From: Paracoccaceae bacterium
GTDB taxonomy: Bacteria > Pseudomonadota > Alphaproteobacteria > Rhodobacterales > Rhodobacteraceae
Reading direction: 5' to 3'
Assembly: GCA_030148745.1 (NCBI GenBank)
Contig: JASBSV010000055.1
Coordinates: forward strand, 1-64,000
Length of the DNA stretch: 64,000 nucleotides
Part shown: in pieces, positions 32,081-41,371 of the stretch
How the letters are laid out: each line of letters opens with the position of its first letter
Numbering within the stretch: position 1 is the stretch's first letter
The notes under the pieces: generated by a model
Seen by the model: only the letters and a program-made list of their open reading frames with translations
Told to the model about the DNA's origin: nothing
Databases searched by the model: none
Position numbers and translations under genes: made by a program

Positions 32081-35000
32081 TCAGCTACAGCCGCTGGTGC
32101 CCCCGCATGTGTTGCACTTCATGCAGGTGCCGTTGCGCACCAGTGTGTAGTTTCCGCATTCGCCGCAGGGATCGCCCTCATAGCCCTGCATCTTGGCCTT
32201 GCTGCGCGCGTCCATCGGTACCGCCCCGACCGCCGCAGCCGCCGCCGCGCTGGTCTGCGGCACCAGTGTCTGAAGCGCCGCCATCGGGTCGGTCGCCGCA
32301 TTCAGCGCCATGGCCGCATCGCCGGCGCCGCCCTGCAGCACCACCAGTTCCTGCGGAACACGTTTTCTAAGATAGCCGGTGGAGCTGATCTGTTTGAGCA
32401 CCTCAAGCGATTTTGACGCCGCCGTTTCCGAAACCTCGCCGAAATTGCGCTTGCCCTCTTCATCGCCCCGGCCCAGCGCGTCAAAGCTTTCGCCTTCGGG
32501 TTTGACATGCGCCAGATCGGTCCGATCCAGATAGCTGACCGCCAGTTCGCGGAAGATATAGTCAAGGATCGAGGTGGCGCTCTTGATGCTGTCGTTGCCC
32601 TGCACCATTCCCGCCGGTTCGAACCGGGTAAAGGTGAAAGCCTCGACAAATTCATCCAGCGGCACGCCATATTGCAGACCGACCGAGACGGCGATGGCAA
32701 AATTGTTCATCATCGCGCGGAAACCGGCGCCTTCCTTGTGCATGTCGATGAAAATCTCGCCCAGGGCGCCATCTTCATACTCGCCGGTGCGCAGATACAC
32801 CTTATGCCCGCCGACGACGGCCTTCTGGGTATAGCCCTTGCGCCGCTCGGGCAGCTTTTCGCGGTGCGATTTGAACACCTCTTTGATGATTACCTTCTCG
32901 ACCACTTTTTCGGCCAGAACGGCAGCCTTTTCATGCGCCGTACCGCTTTCAAGGATCTCGGCCGCCTCATCGTCATCCTCGACCAGTGCCGCCGCCAGAG
33001 GCTGGCTCAGCTTTGAGCCGTCGCGGTAAAGCGCATTGGCCTTCACGCCCAGCGACCAGCTTAGCTCATAGGCCGCCTGACAATCTTCGATCGTCGCGTC
33101 ATTGGGCATGTTGATGGTTTTCGAGATCGCCCCCGAGATGAACGACTGCGCTGCGGCCATCATGTGGATATGGCTGTCAACGCTCAGGAAACGCTTGCCT
33201 TTCTTGCCGCAGGGATTGGCGCAATCGAAGATGCAGTAGTGCTTTTCCTGCAGATGCGGCGCCCCTTCAAGGGTCATGGTCCCGCAGACATGATCGTTGG
33301 CAAGCTCGATCTCGGACCGGCTGAAGCCCAGCGACTGAAGCAGATCAAAGGAAGGATCGTTCAGCTTTTCGGCCGGAATGCCCAGCGTCTTGGTGCAGAA
33401 CTCCTCGCCCAGCGTCCATTGGTTGAACACGAAACGAATGTCGAATGCGCTGGGAAGCGCGGCTTCGATCTTGTCGATCTCGGCCTGACCGAACCCGTGA
33501 CCGACCAGCGATGTGTGGTTGATCCCGGGCGCATTGCCCAGCGTACCATGGCCGACAGCGAAGGAGACAATCTCTTCTATTTGGGCGGGAGAATACCCAA
33601 GCGTCTCCAACGCCGCCGGGACGGAGCGGTTGATGATCTTGAAGTAACCGCCTCCGGCCAGCTTTTTGAACTTTACCAGGGCAAAGTCCGGTTCAATTCC
33701 TGTGGTGTCGCAATCCATCACCAGACCAATGGTGCCGGTGGGTGCGATAACCGTGGATTGCGCGTTGCGATAGCCGTTCTTTTCACCCAGCGCCAGCGCC
33801 TCGTCCCAGGCCGATTTGGCCAGTTCGATCAGCTGCTGATCGGGGCACCCCTTATGGTCGAGCGCCACCGGGCGCACTGCCAGATCCTCATACCCCGTGG
33901 TTTTGCCATAGGCCGCGTTACGGTGATTGCGCATCACCCGCAGCATATGCGCGGCGTTCTTTTCATATTTGGCGAAGGGGCCAAGCTCCCCGGCCATTTC
34001 GGCCGAGGTGGCATAGGCCACACCGGTCATGATCGCGGTCAAGGCGCCGCAGATGGCGCGCCCTTCGTCGCTGTCATAGCCATAGCCCATATTCATCAGC
34101 AAACCGCCGATATTGGCATATCCCAGGCCCAGGGTACGGAAATCATAGGACAGCTGCGCGATTTCGCGCGACGGGAACTGCGCCATGGTGACCGAAATCT
34201 CAAGCGTTACCGTCCACAGGCGGGTGGCATGCATGTAATCTTCGGCCTGAAACTCACCGCCCTGATAGAAGGTCAGCAGGTTCATCGAAGCGAGGTTACA
34301 GGCGGTATCGTCCAGAAACATATATTCCGAACAGGGGTTCGAGCCGCGGATTTCACCATCTTCGGGGCAGGTATGCCAGGCGTTGACCGTATCGTGATAC
34401 TGAATGCCCGGATCGGCACAGGACCAAGCCGCATGGCCGATCTGTTCCCACAGATCGCGGGCCCGCACCGTCTTGGCAACCTTGCCGTCCACGCGGTTGA
34501 TCAGGTCCCAGTCTGCGTCTTCCTTGACCGCCTTGAGGAAGGCATCGGTCACCCGGACCGAGTTGTTCGAGTTCTGACCCGAGACCGAGTTATAGGCCTC
34601 GCTGTCCCAATCGGTGTCATAGGTCGGAAATTCGATACTGTCATAGCCCTGGCGTGCGTAATCCAGCACCCGCTTGACGTAAGTTTCGGGGATGGCGACC
34701 TTTTTGGCCTTGCGAATAGCACCCTTCAGCGTCTCGTTCGCCTTGGGGTCGGTGGCGTCTTCGGCCTTGCCGTCCCAGGATTTGATCGCGGCGAAAATCT
34801 CGTTCAGATGCGCCTCGTGCATTTTCGAGCCGGCGACGATGGCGGCGACCTTCTGCTCTTCGATCACTTTCCAGTTGATGAAATCCTCAATATCGGGGTG
34901 ATCGGCGTCACAGATGACCATCTTGGCCGCGCGGCGCGTGGTACCGCCCGATTTGATCGCGCCGGCCGCCCGGTCGCCGATTTTCAGAAAGCCCATCAGC

Positions 35001-35731
35001 CCCGAGGATTTGCCGCCGCCCGAAAGACCTTCGCCCTCGCCGCGCAGCGAGCTGAAGTTGGTGCCGGTGCCCGAGCCGTATTTGAACAGACGCGCCTCAC
35101 GCGTCCACAGATCCATGATCCCGCCTTCGTTCACCAGATCATCGCTCACCGACTGGATGAAACAGGCGTGCGGCTGCGGATGCTCGTAGGAGGATTTGGA
35201 TTTGGTCAGCTTGCCGGTTTTGTAGTCGACATAGAAATGCCCCTGTGCCGGCCCGTCGATGCCGTAGGCCCAATGCAGCCCGGTGTTGAACCACTGCGGG
35301 CTGTTTGGCGCCGCGCGCTGGGTGGCCAGCATATAGCGCATCTCGTCATAATAGGCGCTGGCGTCCTCTTCGGTCGAGAAATAGCCGCCCTTCCAGCCCC
35401 AATAGGCCCATGCGCCGGCCAGACGGTCAAAGACCTGCCGCGCCGAGGTTTCGCCGCCGCGCTCATCTGTTGCCGGCTCCGAGCGCCACAGAAATTCTGG
35501 CACGTCCTTTTCCTTGACGCGCTTAAGCTTGGGCGCCACGCCCGCCTTGCGGAAATATTTTTGTGCCAGAACGTCCGAGGCCACCTGACTCCAGCTTTTG
35601 GGAACCTCGATGTTTTCCAGCTTGAACACCACTGTCCCGTCTGGGTTGCGGATTTCAGACGAGGTCGTGGTAAAGGCCACGTCCGCATAAGCGTCCCGTC
35701 CTGCCTTGGTGAATTTACGTTCTATTTTCAT
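32081..35731 (-). CDS. nrdJ: vitamin B12-dependent (class II) ribonucleotide reductase
   Basis: The 1216-residue enzyme reduces ribonucleotides to deoxyribonucleotides using adenosylcobalamin and needs no oxygen. Family features are present: [12 protein letters not shown], the substrate-binding/active-site segment [21 protein letters not shown] (about residues 473-493), and the C-terminal redox/zinc tail [23 protein letters not shown]. Its length, about 1200, is normal for the long alphaproteobacterial form. It has a 545-bp upstream region with NrdR-box and CtrA-like motifs. A strong terminator lies 215 bp downstream. Confidence 0.97.
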   Translation of the reverse strand: MKIERKFTKAGRDAYADVAFTTTSSEIRNPDGTVVFKLENIEVPKSWSQVASDVLAQKYFRKAGVAPKLKRVKEKDVPEFLWRSEPATDERGGETSARQVFDRLAGAWAYWGWKGGYFSTEEDASAYYDEMRYMLATQRAAPNSPQWFNTGLHWAYGIDGPAQGHFYVDYKTGKLTKSKSSYEHPQPHACFIQSVSDDLVNEGGIMDLWTREARLFKYGSGTGTNFSSLRGEGEGLSGGGKSSGLMGFLKIGDRAAGAIKSGGTTRRAAKMVICDADHPDIEDFINWKVIEEQKVAAIVAGSKMHEAHLNEIFAAIKSWDGKAEDATDPKANETLKGAIRKAKKVAIPETYVKRVLDYARQGYDSIEFPTYDTDWDSEAYNSVSGQNSNNSVRVTDAFLKAVKEDADWDLINRVDGKVAKTVRARDLWEQIGHAAWSCADPGIQYHDTVNAWHTCPEDGEIRGSNPCSEYMFLDDTACNLASMNLLTFYQGGEFQAEDYMHATRLWTVTLEISVTMAQFPSREIAQLSYDFRTLGLGYANIGGLLMNMGYGYDSDEGRAICGALTAIMTGVAYATSAEMAGELGPFAKYEKNAAHMLRVMRNHRNAAYGKTTGYEDLAVRPVALDHKGCPDQQLIELAKSAWDEALALGEKNGYRNAQSTVIAPTGTIGLVMDCDTTGIEPDFALVKFKKLAGGGYFKIINRSVPAALETLGYSPAQIEEIVSFAVGHGTLGNAPGINHTSLVGHGFGQAEIDKIEAALPSAFDIRFVFNQWTLGEEFCTKTLGIPAEKLNDPSFDLLQSLGFSRSEIELANDHVCGTMTLEGAPHLQEKHYCIFDCANPCGKKGKRFLSVDSHIHMMAAAQSFISGAISKTINMPNDATIEDCQAAYELSWSLGVKANALYRDGSKLSQPLAAALVEDDDEAAEILESGTAHEKAAVLAEKVVEKVIIKEVFKSHREKLPERRKGYTQKAVVGGHKVYLRTGEYEDGALGEIFIDMHKEGAGFRAMMNNFAIAVSVGLQYGVPLDEFVEAFTFTRFEPAGMVQGNDSIKSATSILDYIFRELAVSYLDRTDLAHVKPEGESFDALGRGDEEGKRNFGEVSETAASKSLEVLKQISSTGYLRKRVPQELVVLQGGAGDAAMALNAATDPMAALQTLVPQTSAAAAAAVGAVPMDARSKAKMQGYEGDPCGECGNYTLVRNGTCMKCNTCGGTSGCS

Positions 35732-35929
35732 TGTTCAACTTCTGCCTCGTTGAATGGTCTCAATTTTGCGGTGTGAGGCTCTCAGGGCCACAGCTCCGCG
35801 ATTCCGGCACCACCGCTCACTCGCCAAGGTCAAAGCTTCCCCGTGTGGACAGGCGTTGCGCACCGTCCATGCAGCAATTGCCAATGCAATCGCATGTTTT
35901 CCTGGTAGTCTTCCGTCCCAGCACAGCTA

Positions 35930-35945
35930 CCACTATATATTGTGG
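35930..35945. promoter_or_regulatory. NrdR box before nrdJ (box 1)
   Basis: CCACTATATATTGTGG matches the NrdR box consensus ACACWATATATWGTGT at 14 of 16 positions and is nearly palindromic. It lies about 200 bp upstream of the nrdJ ATG. NrdR represses ribonucleotide reductase genes when dATP is high. Confidence 0.75.
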
Positions 35946-35960
35946 CTTAGCGGTCAGTCT

Positions 35961-35976
35961 CCACAACTTGGCGTAT
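35961..35976. promoter_or_regulatory. possible degenerate second NrdR box
   Basis: CCACAACTTGGCGTAT matches the consensus at 9 of 16 positions. Its start is 31 bp from box 1, the spacing expected for paired NrdR boxes (about three helical turns). It is weak by itself. Confidence 0.4.
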
Positions 35977-36090
35977 AGTGGCATATCGGGTCAACGGAAA
36001 AATCAACGATTTTGTGACAAGTTTTCCTTGACCGATCGGGCAAATCATGGGCCGGCCTCCGGGCGGGTTATGACCGCCGCGCAACCATGC

Positions 36091-36106
36091 TTAAAAAGCC
36101 CTTAAC
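36091..36106. promoter_or_regulatory. CtrA-type motif in the nrdJ upstream region
   Basis: TTAA-AAAGCCC-TTAAC fits the CtrA consensus TTAA-N7-TTAA(C) exactly. Another TTAAC lies at 36138, with TTAA 3 bp before it. Any control would be of nrdJ, since the tRNA and nrdJ both read leftward. Such a short AT motif can occur by chance. Confidence 0.4.
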
Positions 36107-36277
36107 TTCGGCGTCGTTACGGCGTGAAGTTTAACGATTAACAGAAGATGGACGGTTTCGGGGCGGATTTGGATTCGTTGCCCGCAGCAGGCCAAGGCCC
36201 GGCACATCCGTGACGTAACGGCAACGCAATTGCGAAAAGGCCACAGTTGGTCAGGCGGTTAATAATGCTTGAAAAAG

Positions 36278-36354
36278 TGGTCGGGGCGATAGGATTCGAA
36301 CCTACGACCTACGGTTCCCAAAACCGCCGCGCTACCAGGCTGCGCTACGCCCCG
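36278..36354 (-). tRNA. tRNA-Pro (anticodon UGG)
   Basis: The minus strand folds into a 77-nt cloverleaf: acceptor CGGGGCG paired with CGCCCCG, D arm GCGC/GCGC, anticodon stem GCGGT/ACCGT with loop TTTGGGA (anticodon TGG), T arm GTAGG-TTCGAAT-CCTAT, and an encoded 3' CCA. A T-rich run follows. Confidence 0.97.
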
Positions 36355-36396
36355 AACAGCGATGTCTCTAGCGTCCCGGGGCGGCGTTGAAAAGAG

Positions 36397-36879
36397 CTAA
36401 CTCTCCGAACAGGGCCAAAGCGCCGCCGATTGGTCGAAACCGGGATGGCGGATCACGCTGCCAACCTCGATCCCCAGCCGCCTGGCCATGCCGCCGTTGA
36501 TCTCAAGCACCGCCAGAATCCCTTCGCCGCCGCTGATCGGGGTCAGATCGCCCGGCACCGCGTTTTCGTGGATCTTTGCCACCCGTCCCTTTTCAGTGAT
36601 AAACAGCATGTCCAGCGGGATGAGTGTGTTTTTCATCCAGAAGCTGACGCTTTGCGGCTTAGGAAAGAAAAACAGCATGCCCGCGAAACGGGCCATATTC
36701 TCGCGATACATAAGGCCGCGGGCGCGTGAGGCGGGGGTATCGGCAATCTCGACCGAAAACCGCGCCTGCCCCCAGTCGCCTTTCAGGTCCGCCCGCGCAC
36801 GCGTGCAATCGGTGCCGGCGGCCACCGGGCCCGCCAGAACAATGGCCGCACATAATCCCAGAACGATACGCCGGATCAT
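36397..36879 (-). CDS. DUF192 domain periplasmic protein
   Basis: The 160-residue protein has a signal peptide (about residues 1-21, cut near VAAG). The DUF192 core includes IADTPASRARGLMYRENM, GMLFFFPKPQSVSFWMKNTLIPLDMLFI and an acidic/glycine C-terminal part (VLEINGGMARRLGI). It is common in proteobacteria and of unknown function. Its ATG directly follows the stop of the double cold-shock gene (TAAATG), so they are cotranslated. Confidence 0.88.
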   Translation of the reverse strand: MIRRIVLGLCAAIVLAGPVAAGTDCTRARADLKGDWGQARFSVEIADTPASRARGLMYRENMARFAGMLFFFPKPQSVSFWMKNTLIPLDMLFITEKGRVAKIHENAVPGDLTPISGGEGILAVLEINGGMARRLGIEVGSVIRHPGFDQSAALWPCSES

Positions 36880-37425
36880 TTACCTTTCCCGGTTTGCCAC
36901 TTCCCAGGATGCCACGATCGTCGCCATCCGTCCACGCTTGCCGTCGGTCACACGCAGGCAGATCGCCTCGCCCGGCTGCAGATCGGCAAGGCCCGAACGG
37001 CGCAGAACCTCAACATGCACGAAAATATCCTCTGGGCAGCCAAAGACATTCGCAAAGCCGAACCCTTTGGTCTTGTCGAACCATTTCACGCGCGCCGGCA
37101 ACAGGGGCTCGGCGGCCAATTCTTCGGGCGTCAGAACATCGATATCCTCAAGCGCCACCGGTTCAACGTCCGGTGGATCGATTCTGAGAACTTCGGTGGC
37201 CTGCATCCCGCGCTCGGTTTCCTGCACCGTCAGCTCGATCGCCGAGGCATCGGCAACCGAACTTTGCCCAAAGTTACGCAGAACATTGGCATGCAGCAAA
37301 ATATCCGGCCCACCCTCGTCGGCAACAACGAATCCAAAGCCCTTGGTCGGATCGAACCACTTTACATGCCCCACGACACGCCGGCCCGATAATTCTTCTT
37401 CTTTTGTCATCACTTCAGCGCTCAT
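36880..37425 (-). CDS. double cold-shock domain RNA/DNA-binding protein
   Basis: The 181-residue protein has two cold-shock domains, each with RNP-type motifs: [20 protein letters not shown] (about residues 19-38) and [18 protein letters not shown] (about 112-129), separated by an acidic linker. Typical CspA proteins have one domain of about 70 residues. This duplicated form is usual in alphaproteobacteria. It is expected to melt RNA structure. GATGGAG precedes the ATG. Confidence 0.92.
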   Translation of the reverse strand: MSAEVMTKEEELSGRRVVGHVKWFDPTKGFGFVVADEGGPDILLHANVLRNFGQSSVADASAIELTVQETERGMQATEVLRIDPPDVEPVALEDIDVLTPEELAAEPLLPARVKWFDKTKGFGFANVFGCPEDIFVHVEVLRRSGLADLQPGEAICLRVTDGKRGRMATIVASWEVANRER

Positions 37426-37528
37426 GGCGCTCCATCATCTTCCCCCGCAACCTTTTCGACCGGGAGAATGTCCGTTGCAAGTGAAAAGAACTGTCCAAAA
37501 GGTTAGTGCAACTCGCGCTTCGCGAATT

Positions 37529-38131
37529 TTAAGGCCACAACCTCTTGATATTCCAAGGCTTTGTTAATTCATCACGCGACCAGATAAATCTATCGTGCAG
37601 ACGAAACTCACCATCCGCCCAAAACTCCATCTGAAGCGGGCGAAGGCGGAAGCCGCCCCAGAAAGGCGGACGGGCGGGGTTCTCGCCCTGCTCGGCTTCC
37701 TGCCGGGCGACCTCGTCGATCATCTCCTGACGTGACGACAGCGGCTGTGACTGCCGCGAGGCCCATGCGCCCAGGCGGCTTTTGAGCGGCCGGGTGGCAT
37801 AATAGGCATCCGCCTGCGGGCCGTCCTCTTTCTCGATCAACCCGCGCGCGCGCACCTGACGGCCCAGCGACTTCCAATGCATCACCAGCGCCGCCTTGCC
37901 GCTTGTCATCAACTCGCGCGCCTTGGTGCTGTTGTAATTAGTATAGAAAACCAGCGCGTTATCCTCGATCTCTTTCAGCAGCATTATGCGCACATTGGGC
38001 ATGCCGGTTTCATCGACGGTCGCCAACGCCACCGCATTGGGATCTCGCGGCTCGGTCCGGGCCGCTTCGGCCAGCCAGCTGCGCGCAATCTCAAAAGGGT
38101 TGTCGCCAGCGAAAATTCCGTCACGTTCCAT
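37529..38131 (-). CDS. pdxH: pyridoxamine 5'-phosphate oxidase
   Basis: The 200-residue FMN enzyme oxidises pyridoxine or pyridoxamine 5'-phosphate to pyridoxal 5'-phosphate, the last step of vitamin B6 synthesis. Conserved segments are [28 protein letters not shown] (FMN-binding), [19 protein letters not shown], and the C-terminal [10 protein letters not shown] and RLWP end. I chose ATG 38131 rather than the tracked 38179, since GAGG lies about 5 nt upstream and the family starts near here. Confidence 0.94.
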   Translation of the reverse strand: MERDGIFAGDNPFEIARSWLAEAARTEPRDPNAVALATVDETGMPNVRIMLLKEIEDNALVFYTNYNSTKARELMTSGKAALVMHWKSLGRQVRARGLIEKEDGPQADAYYATRPLKSRLGAWASRQSQPLSSRQEMIDEVARQEAEQGENPARPPFWGGFRLRPLQMEFWADGEFRLHDRFIWSRDELTKPWNIKRLWP

Positions 38132-38268
38132 GGGTGCCTCATCGGGTTGAAGGTCGCGCGCGCCTCCGGTCCGGATCATTCCCTGCAGCCGAGTTGATCT
38201 ACTGCACTTGATGGGGATCGGGGGATCGCCTAAACGTCTGGGACAGTTTCACTTCAAGCGAGGGGCAG

Positions 38269-39075
38269 ATGTCAACACAGCTTATGGATGGCAAGCGCGG
38301 TCTGATCATGGGATTGGCCAATGACAAATCGATCGCTTGGGGCATTGCAAAGGCCTGCGCCGAACAGGGCGCCGAACTGGCCTTTTCATATCAGGGCGAG
38401 GCGCTGAAAAAACGGGTCGGTCCGCTGGCCGCTTCGGTTGGATCGGATATCGTGCTGCCCTGCGACGTGGGGGACGAGGCGTCGATCGATGCGCTGTTTG
38501 CCGAGTTGGAAAAGCGCTGGGGCAAGCTGGACTTTATCGTTCACGCCATTGGTTTTTCGGATAAATCCGAGCTTCGCGGGCGTTATGTCGACACCAGCCG
38601 CGCCAATTTCCAGATGTCGATGGATATCTCGGTCTATTCCTTTACGGCCGTGGTGCAGCGCGCCGAAAAGATGATGACCGATGGCGGTTCATGCCTGACG
38701 CTCACCTATTACGGCGCCGAAAAAGTCATGCCACATTATAACGTCATGGGCGTTGCCAAGGCCGCGCTTGAGGCCAGCGTGCGCTATCTGGCCGAGGATC
38801 TGGGCAAGGACGGCATTCGCGTCAACGCCATCAGCGCCGGCACGATCAAGACGCTGGCGGCCAGCGGGATCGGTGATTTCCGCTATATCATGAAGTGGAA
38901 CGAATATAACTCGCCGCTGCGCCGGACGGTGACACAGGACGAGGTCGGCAAATCGGCACTTTATCTTTTGTCCGACCTCGGCTCGGCCGTGACGGGCGAG
39001 GTTCTGCATGTCGATGCCGGCTATCACGTTGTTGGTATGAAGGCGGTCGATGCGCCTGATATTACGAAGGAATAA
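38269..39075 (+). CDS. fabI: enoyl-[acyl-carrier-protein] reductase (NADH)
   Basis: The 268-residue short-chain dehydrogenase-type reductase carries out the last step of each fatty-acid elongation cycle. It shows the FabI cofactor motif GLANDKSIAWGIAKA (about residues 15-29) and the catalytic Tyr-x6-Lys in TYYGAEKVMPHYNVMGVAKAAL (about 145-166). ATG 38269 has AGGGG directly upstream. It is followed by gpt after 3 bp, which suggests cotranscription. Confidence 0.95.
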   Translation: MSTQLMDGKRGLIMGLANDKSIAWGIAKACAEQGAELAFSYQGEALKKRVGPLAASVGSDIVLPCDVGDEASIDALFAELEKRWGKLDFIVHAIGFSDKSELRGRYVDTSRANFQMSMDISVYSFTAVVQRAEKMMTDGGSCLTLTYYGAEKVMPHYNVMGVAKAALEASVRYLAEDLGKDGIRVNAISAGTIKTLAASGIGDFRYIMKWNEYNSPLRRTVTQDEVGKSALYLLSDLGSAVTGEVLHVDAGYHVVGMKAVDAPDITKE

Positions 39076-39078
39076 GGC

Positions 39079-39582
39079 ATGACCGACCGTTTGCCACATG
39101 AAAAGGGTTTTCACGTCAGCTGGGACCAGATGCACCGCGACAGCCGCGCGCTGGCATGGCGTCTGGATGGCAAGGGCCCCGATGACGGGGCGTGGAAGGC
39201 CGTCGTCGCGATCACCCGCGGCGGCATGGCGCCCGCGATGATCGTCGCGCGCGAGCTGGATATCCGCACGGTCGATACGATCAGCGTCAAAAGCTATGAC
39301 CATCAAAGCCAGACCAAGGCGCGGGTGCTCAAATCGCCCGATGCCGAAATGATGGGCGACGGCACCGGTATTCTGGTGATCGACGATCTCGTCGACAGCG
39401 GGAAAACGCTGGAACTGGTGCGCGATCTTTATCCAAACGCCCATTTCGCCACCGTCTATGCCAAGCCCAAGGGCGAGCCTCAGGTCGATACATTCATCAC
39501 CGGCGTCAGCCAGGACACCTGGATCTTTTTCCCCTGGGACATGGCCCTGCAATATGTCGAGCCCTACCGCGGCAACGACTAA
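39079..39582 (+). CDS. gpt: xanthine-guanine phosphoribosyltransferase
   Basis: The 167-residue type I phosphoribosyltransferase salvages xanthine and guanine. The PRPP-binding loop [13 protein letters not shown] (about residues 96-108) is clear, as is the [16 protein letters not shown] segment. It starts 3 bp after fabI. Confidence 0.91.
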   Translation: MTDRLPHEKGFHVSWDQMHRDSRALAWRLDGKGPDDGAWKAVVAITRGGMAPAMIVARELDIRTVDTISVKSYDHQSQTKARVLKSPDAEMMGDGTGILVIDDLVDSGKTLELVRDLYPNAHFATVYAKPKGEPQVDTFITGVSQDTWIFFPWDMALQYVEPYRGND

Positions 39583-39590
39583 GGACCAGA

Positions 39591-40115
39591 ATGCCAGTCA
39601 CCGGATCCGAACGCTCGACGAAAGACCGGCTGCTGCACAGCGGCTTTCTTGCTTCTGTCCTGTTCAAACTGGGGCTAGGGCTGGCGCAGCTGGCGGCGGC
39701 GGCTGGTTTGGCGGTTACCTCGAAAAACAAAATGATCGCTCTGGTCGCAGAGTTGACGGCCGCTGAAACGCAGCAGGATCCGACGGACCCTCTGGCCAGC
39801 TGGCTGATGCACTCAGTCTCTGCCTTTTCGGTCGAGGCGCATACATTCTATGTCTTGTATTTTGCAGGCCATGGCGTGCTGAACGCGGTGATTGCACTTG
39901 CATTGCTCAAACGATGGCTCTGGTCTTATCCGGTCTCGATCATCGTTCTTGGCGCATTTGTCATTTATCAGTTCGTCAGGTTTTACCTCACGCTGTCGCC
40001 CGTCATGATATTTCTGTCGCTGTTTGATATCCTGATCATCATTCTGGTCTGGCGCGAGTGGATGCAGATCCGCCGGCAGGCGCCCGGCGCATCTGTGGAA
40101 GGCCCCGTAGGTTGA
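39591..40115 (+). CDS. DUF2127 membrane protein
   Basis: The 174-residue protein has four hydrophobic helices and matches DUF2127, with FKLGLGLAQLAAAAG near the start, FYVLYFAGHGVLNA (about residues 86-99) and a C-terminal FDILIIILVWREW. Function unknown. It ends in a TTGA overlap with the next gene. Confidence 0.8.
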   Translation: MPVTGSERSTKDRLLHSGFLASVLFKLGLGLAQLAAAAGLAVTSKNKMIALVAELTAAETQQDPTDPLASWLMHSVSAFSVEAHTFYVLYFAGHGVLNAVIALALLKRWLWSYPVSIIVLGAFVIYQFVRFYLTLSPVMIFLSLFDILIIILVWREWMQIRRQAPGASVEGPVG

Positions 40116-41302
40116 CCAAGCAGCCCCACCCTTTGAACCCGGCTATGGCAGCAACCGAACGCCCGCCCGTGATGGAGGCGCGGCGCTGGATTGCCGAGGC
40201 GCATTTTTCGCCCGAGCGGCCCCTATTGAACGTCAGTCAGGCGGCGCCGGTGGATCCGCCGCCCGAAACCATGCGCCGCGCCATCGCCGACATCGTCATG
40301 AACGATGCCGAGGCGCATCTTTACGGGCCGGTTCTGGGCCTGCCTGAATTGCGTGCCGAAGTGGCGGGGCAATGGTCGGCGGCCTACGGCGGCGCGATCG
40401 AAGAGGCGCAGGTCGCCATCACCTCGGGCTGCAATCAGGGTTTTGCCGCCGTCCTGTCCACGCTGGCAGGTCCGGGCGATGAGGTGATCCTGCCCACGCC
40501 TTGGTATTTCAATCACAAGATGTGGCTGGATATGGCCGGGATCGCGACCGTGCCCCTGCCCTGCGGCGCCGGCATGATCCCCCAGCCCGAGGCCGCCGCC
40601 GCCCTGATCACCCCGCGCAGCCGCGCGATTGTTCTGGTGAGCCCCAACAATCCCACCGGCGCCGAATACCCGCCCGAGATATTGCGCGGTTTTTACGATC
40701 TGGCCCGCGCGCACGGACTGGCCCTGATCGTCGATGAGACCTACCGCGATTTCGACAGCCGCAGCGGCGCGCCGCATGATCTGTTCACCGATCCGGACTG
40801 GGCCGAGACGCTGATCCATCTTTATTCCTTTTCCAAAGCTTACCGCCTGACCGGGCACCGTGTGGGCGCGGTTGTGGCAAGCCGGGCGCGGCTGGCCGAG
40901 ATTGAGAAATTTCTCGACACCGTCGCCATCTGCCCCAATCAGATCGGCCAGCGCGCCGCCCTTTGGGGGATGCGTAATCTGGCGCAATGGCTGGCCGGTG
41001 AGCGGGCCGAGATTTTGCGCCGCCGCGCCGCGATCGGGGACAACTTCCCGCGGCTTGACGGCTGGCGCCTGTTGGGCTGCGGCGCCTATTTCGCCTATGT
41101 GCAGCATCCCTTTGACGAGCCTTCCGACAGGCTGGCCCAGCGGCTGGTGGATGAGGCGGCGGTTCTGTGCCTTCCCGGCACGATGTTCACCCCCGCCGGC
41201 GATCCAGGCGGGCAGCGCCAGCTGCGCCTTGCCTTTGCCAATGTCGACAGCACCGGGATCGCGACGCTTTTCGATCGTCTCTCATCTGTGAAAGAACGCT
41301 AG
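40112..41302 (+). CDS. class I/II PLP-dependent aminotransferase
   Basis: The protein (about 396 residues from TTG 40112) is an aspartate-aminotransferase fold enzyme. The PLP lysine is in SFSKAYRLTGHRVGAV (about residue 250), with SPNNPTGAEYP and TPWYFNHKMWLDM in the cofactor pocket. The TTG start overlaps the DUF2127 stop (TTGA) and has AAGG about 9 nt upstream. ATG 40145 is an alternative. Substrate is not clear. Confidence 0.88.
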   Translation: MTKQPHPLNPAMAATERPPVMEARRWIAEAHFSPERPLLNVSQAAPVDPPPETMRRAIADIVMNDAEAHLYGPVLGLPELRAEVAGQWSAAYGGAIEEAQVAITSGCNQGFAAVLSTLAGPGDEVILPTPWYFNHKMWLDMAGIATVPLPCGAGMIPQPEAAAALITPRSRAIVLVSPNNPTGAEYPPEILRGFYDLARAHGLALIVDETYRDFDSRSGAPHDLFTDPDWAETLIHLYSFSKAYRLTGHRVGAVVASRARLAEIEKFLDTVAICPNQIGQRAALWGMRNLAQWLAGERAEILRRRAAIGDNFPRLDGWRLLGCGAYFAYVQHPFDEPSDRLAQRLVDEAAVLCLPGTMFTPAGDPGGQRQLRLAFANVDSTGIATLFDRLSSVKER

Positions 41303-41371
41303 CGCGGCGCCTCTTGCCCCCCTGCCTGCAACCGCCTATTGATCGCTTCGACATTCGAACGGAGGCGAGAA

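Noticed and set aside
33164-35776. 870-residue ORF opposite nrdJ
   Set aside because: It is the antisense shadow of nrdJ, with low-complexity composition and no motifs. High GC codon bias creates such frames.
35731-35930. adenosylcobalamin riboswitch in the nrdJ leader
   Set aside because: I looked for the B12-box core (GCCACTG) and the typical fold and found none; only a short stem is seen.
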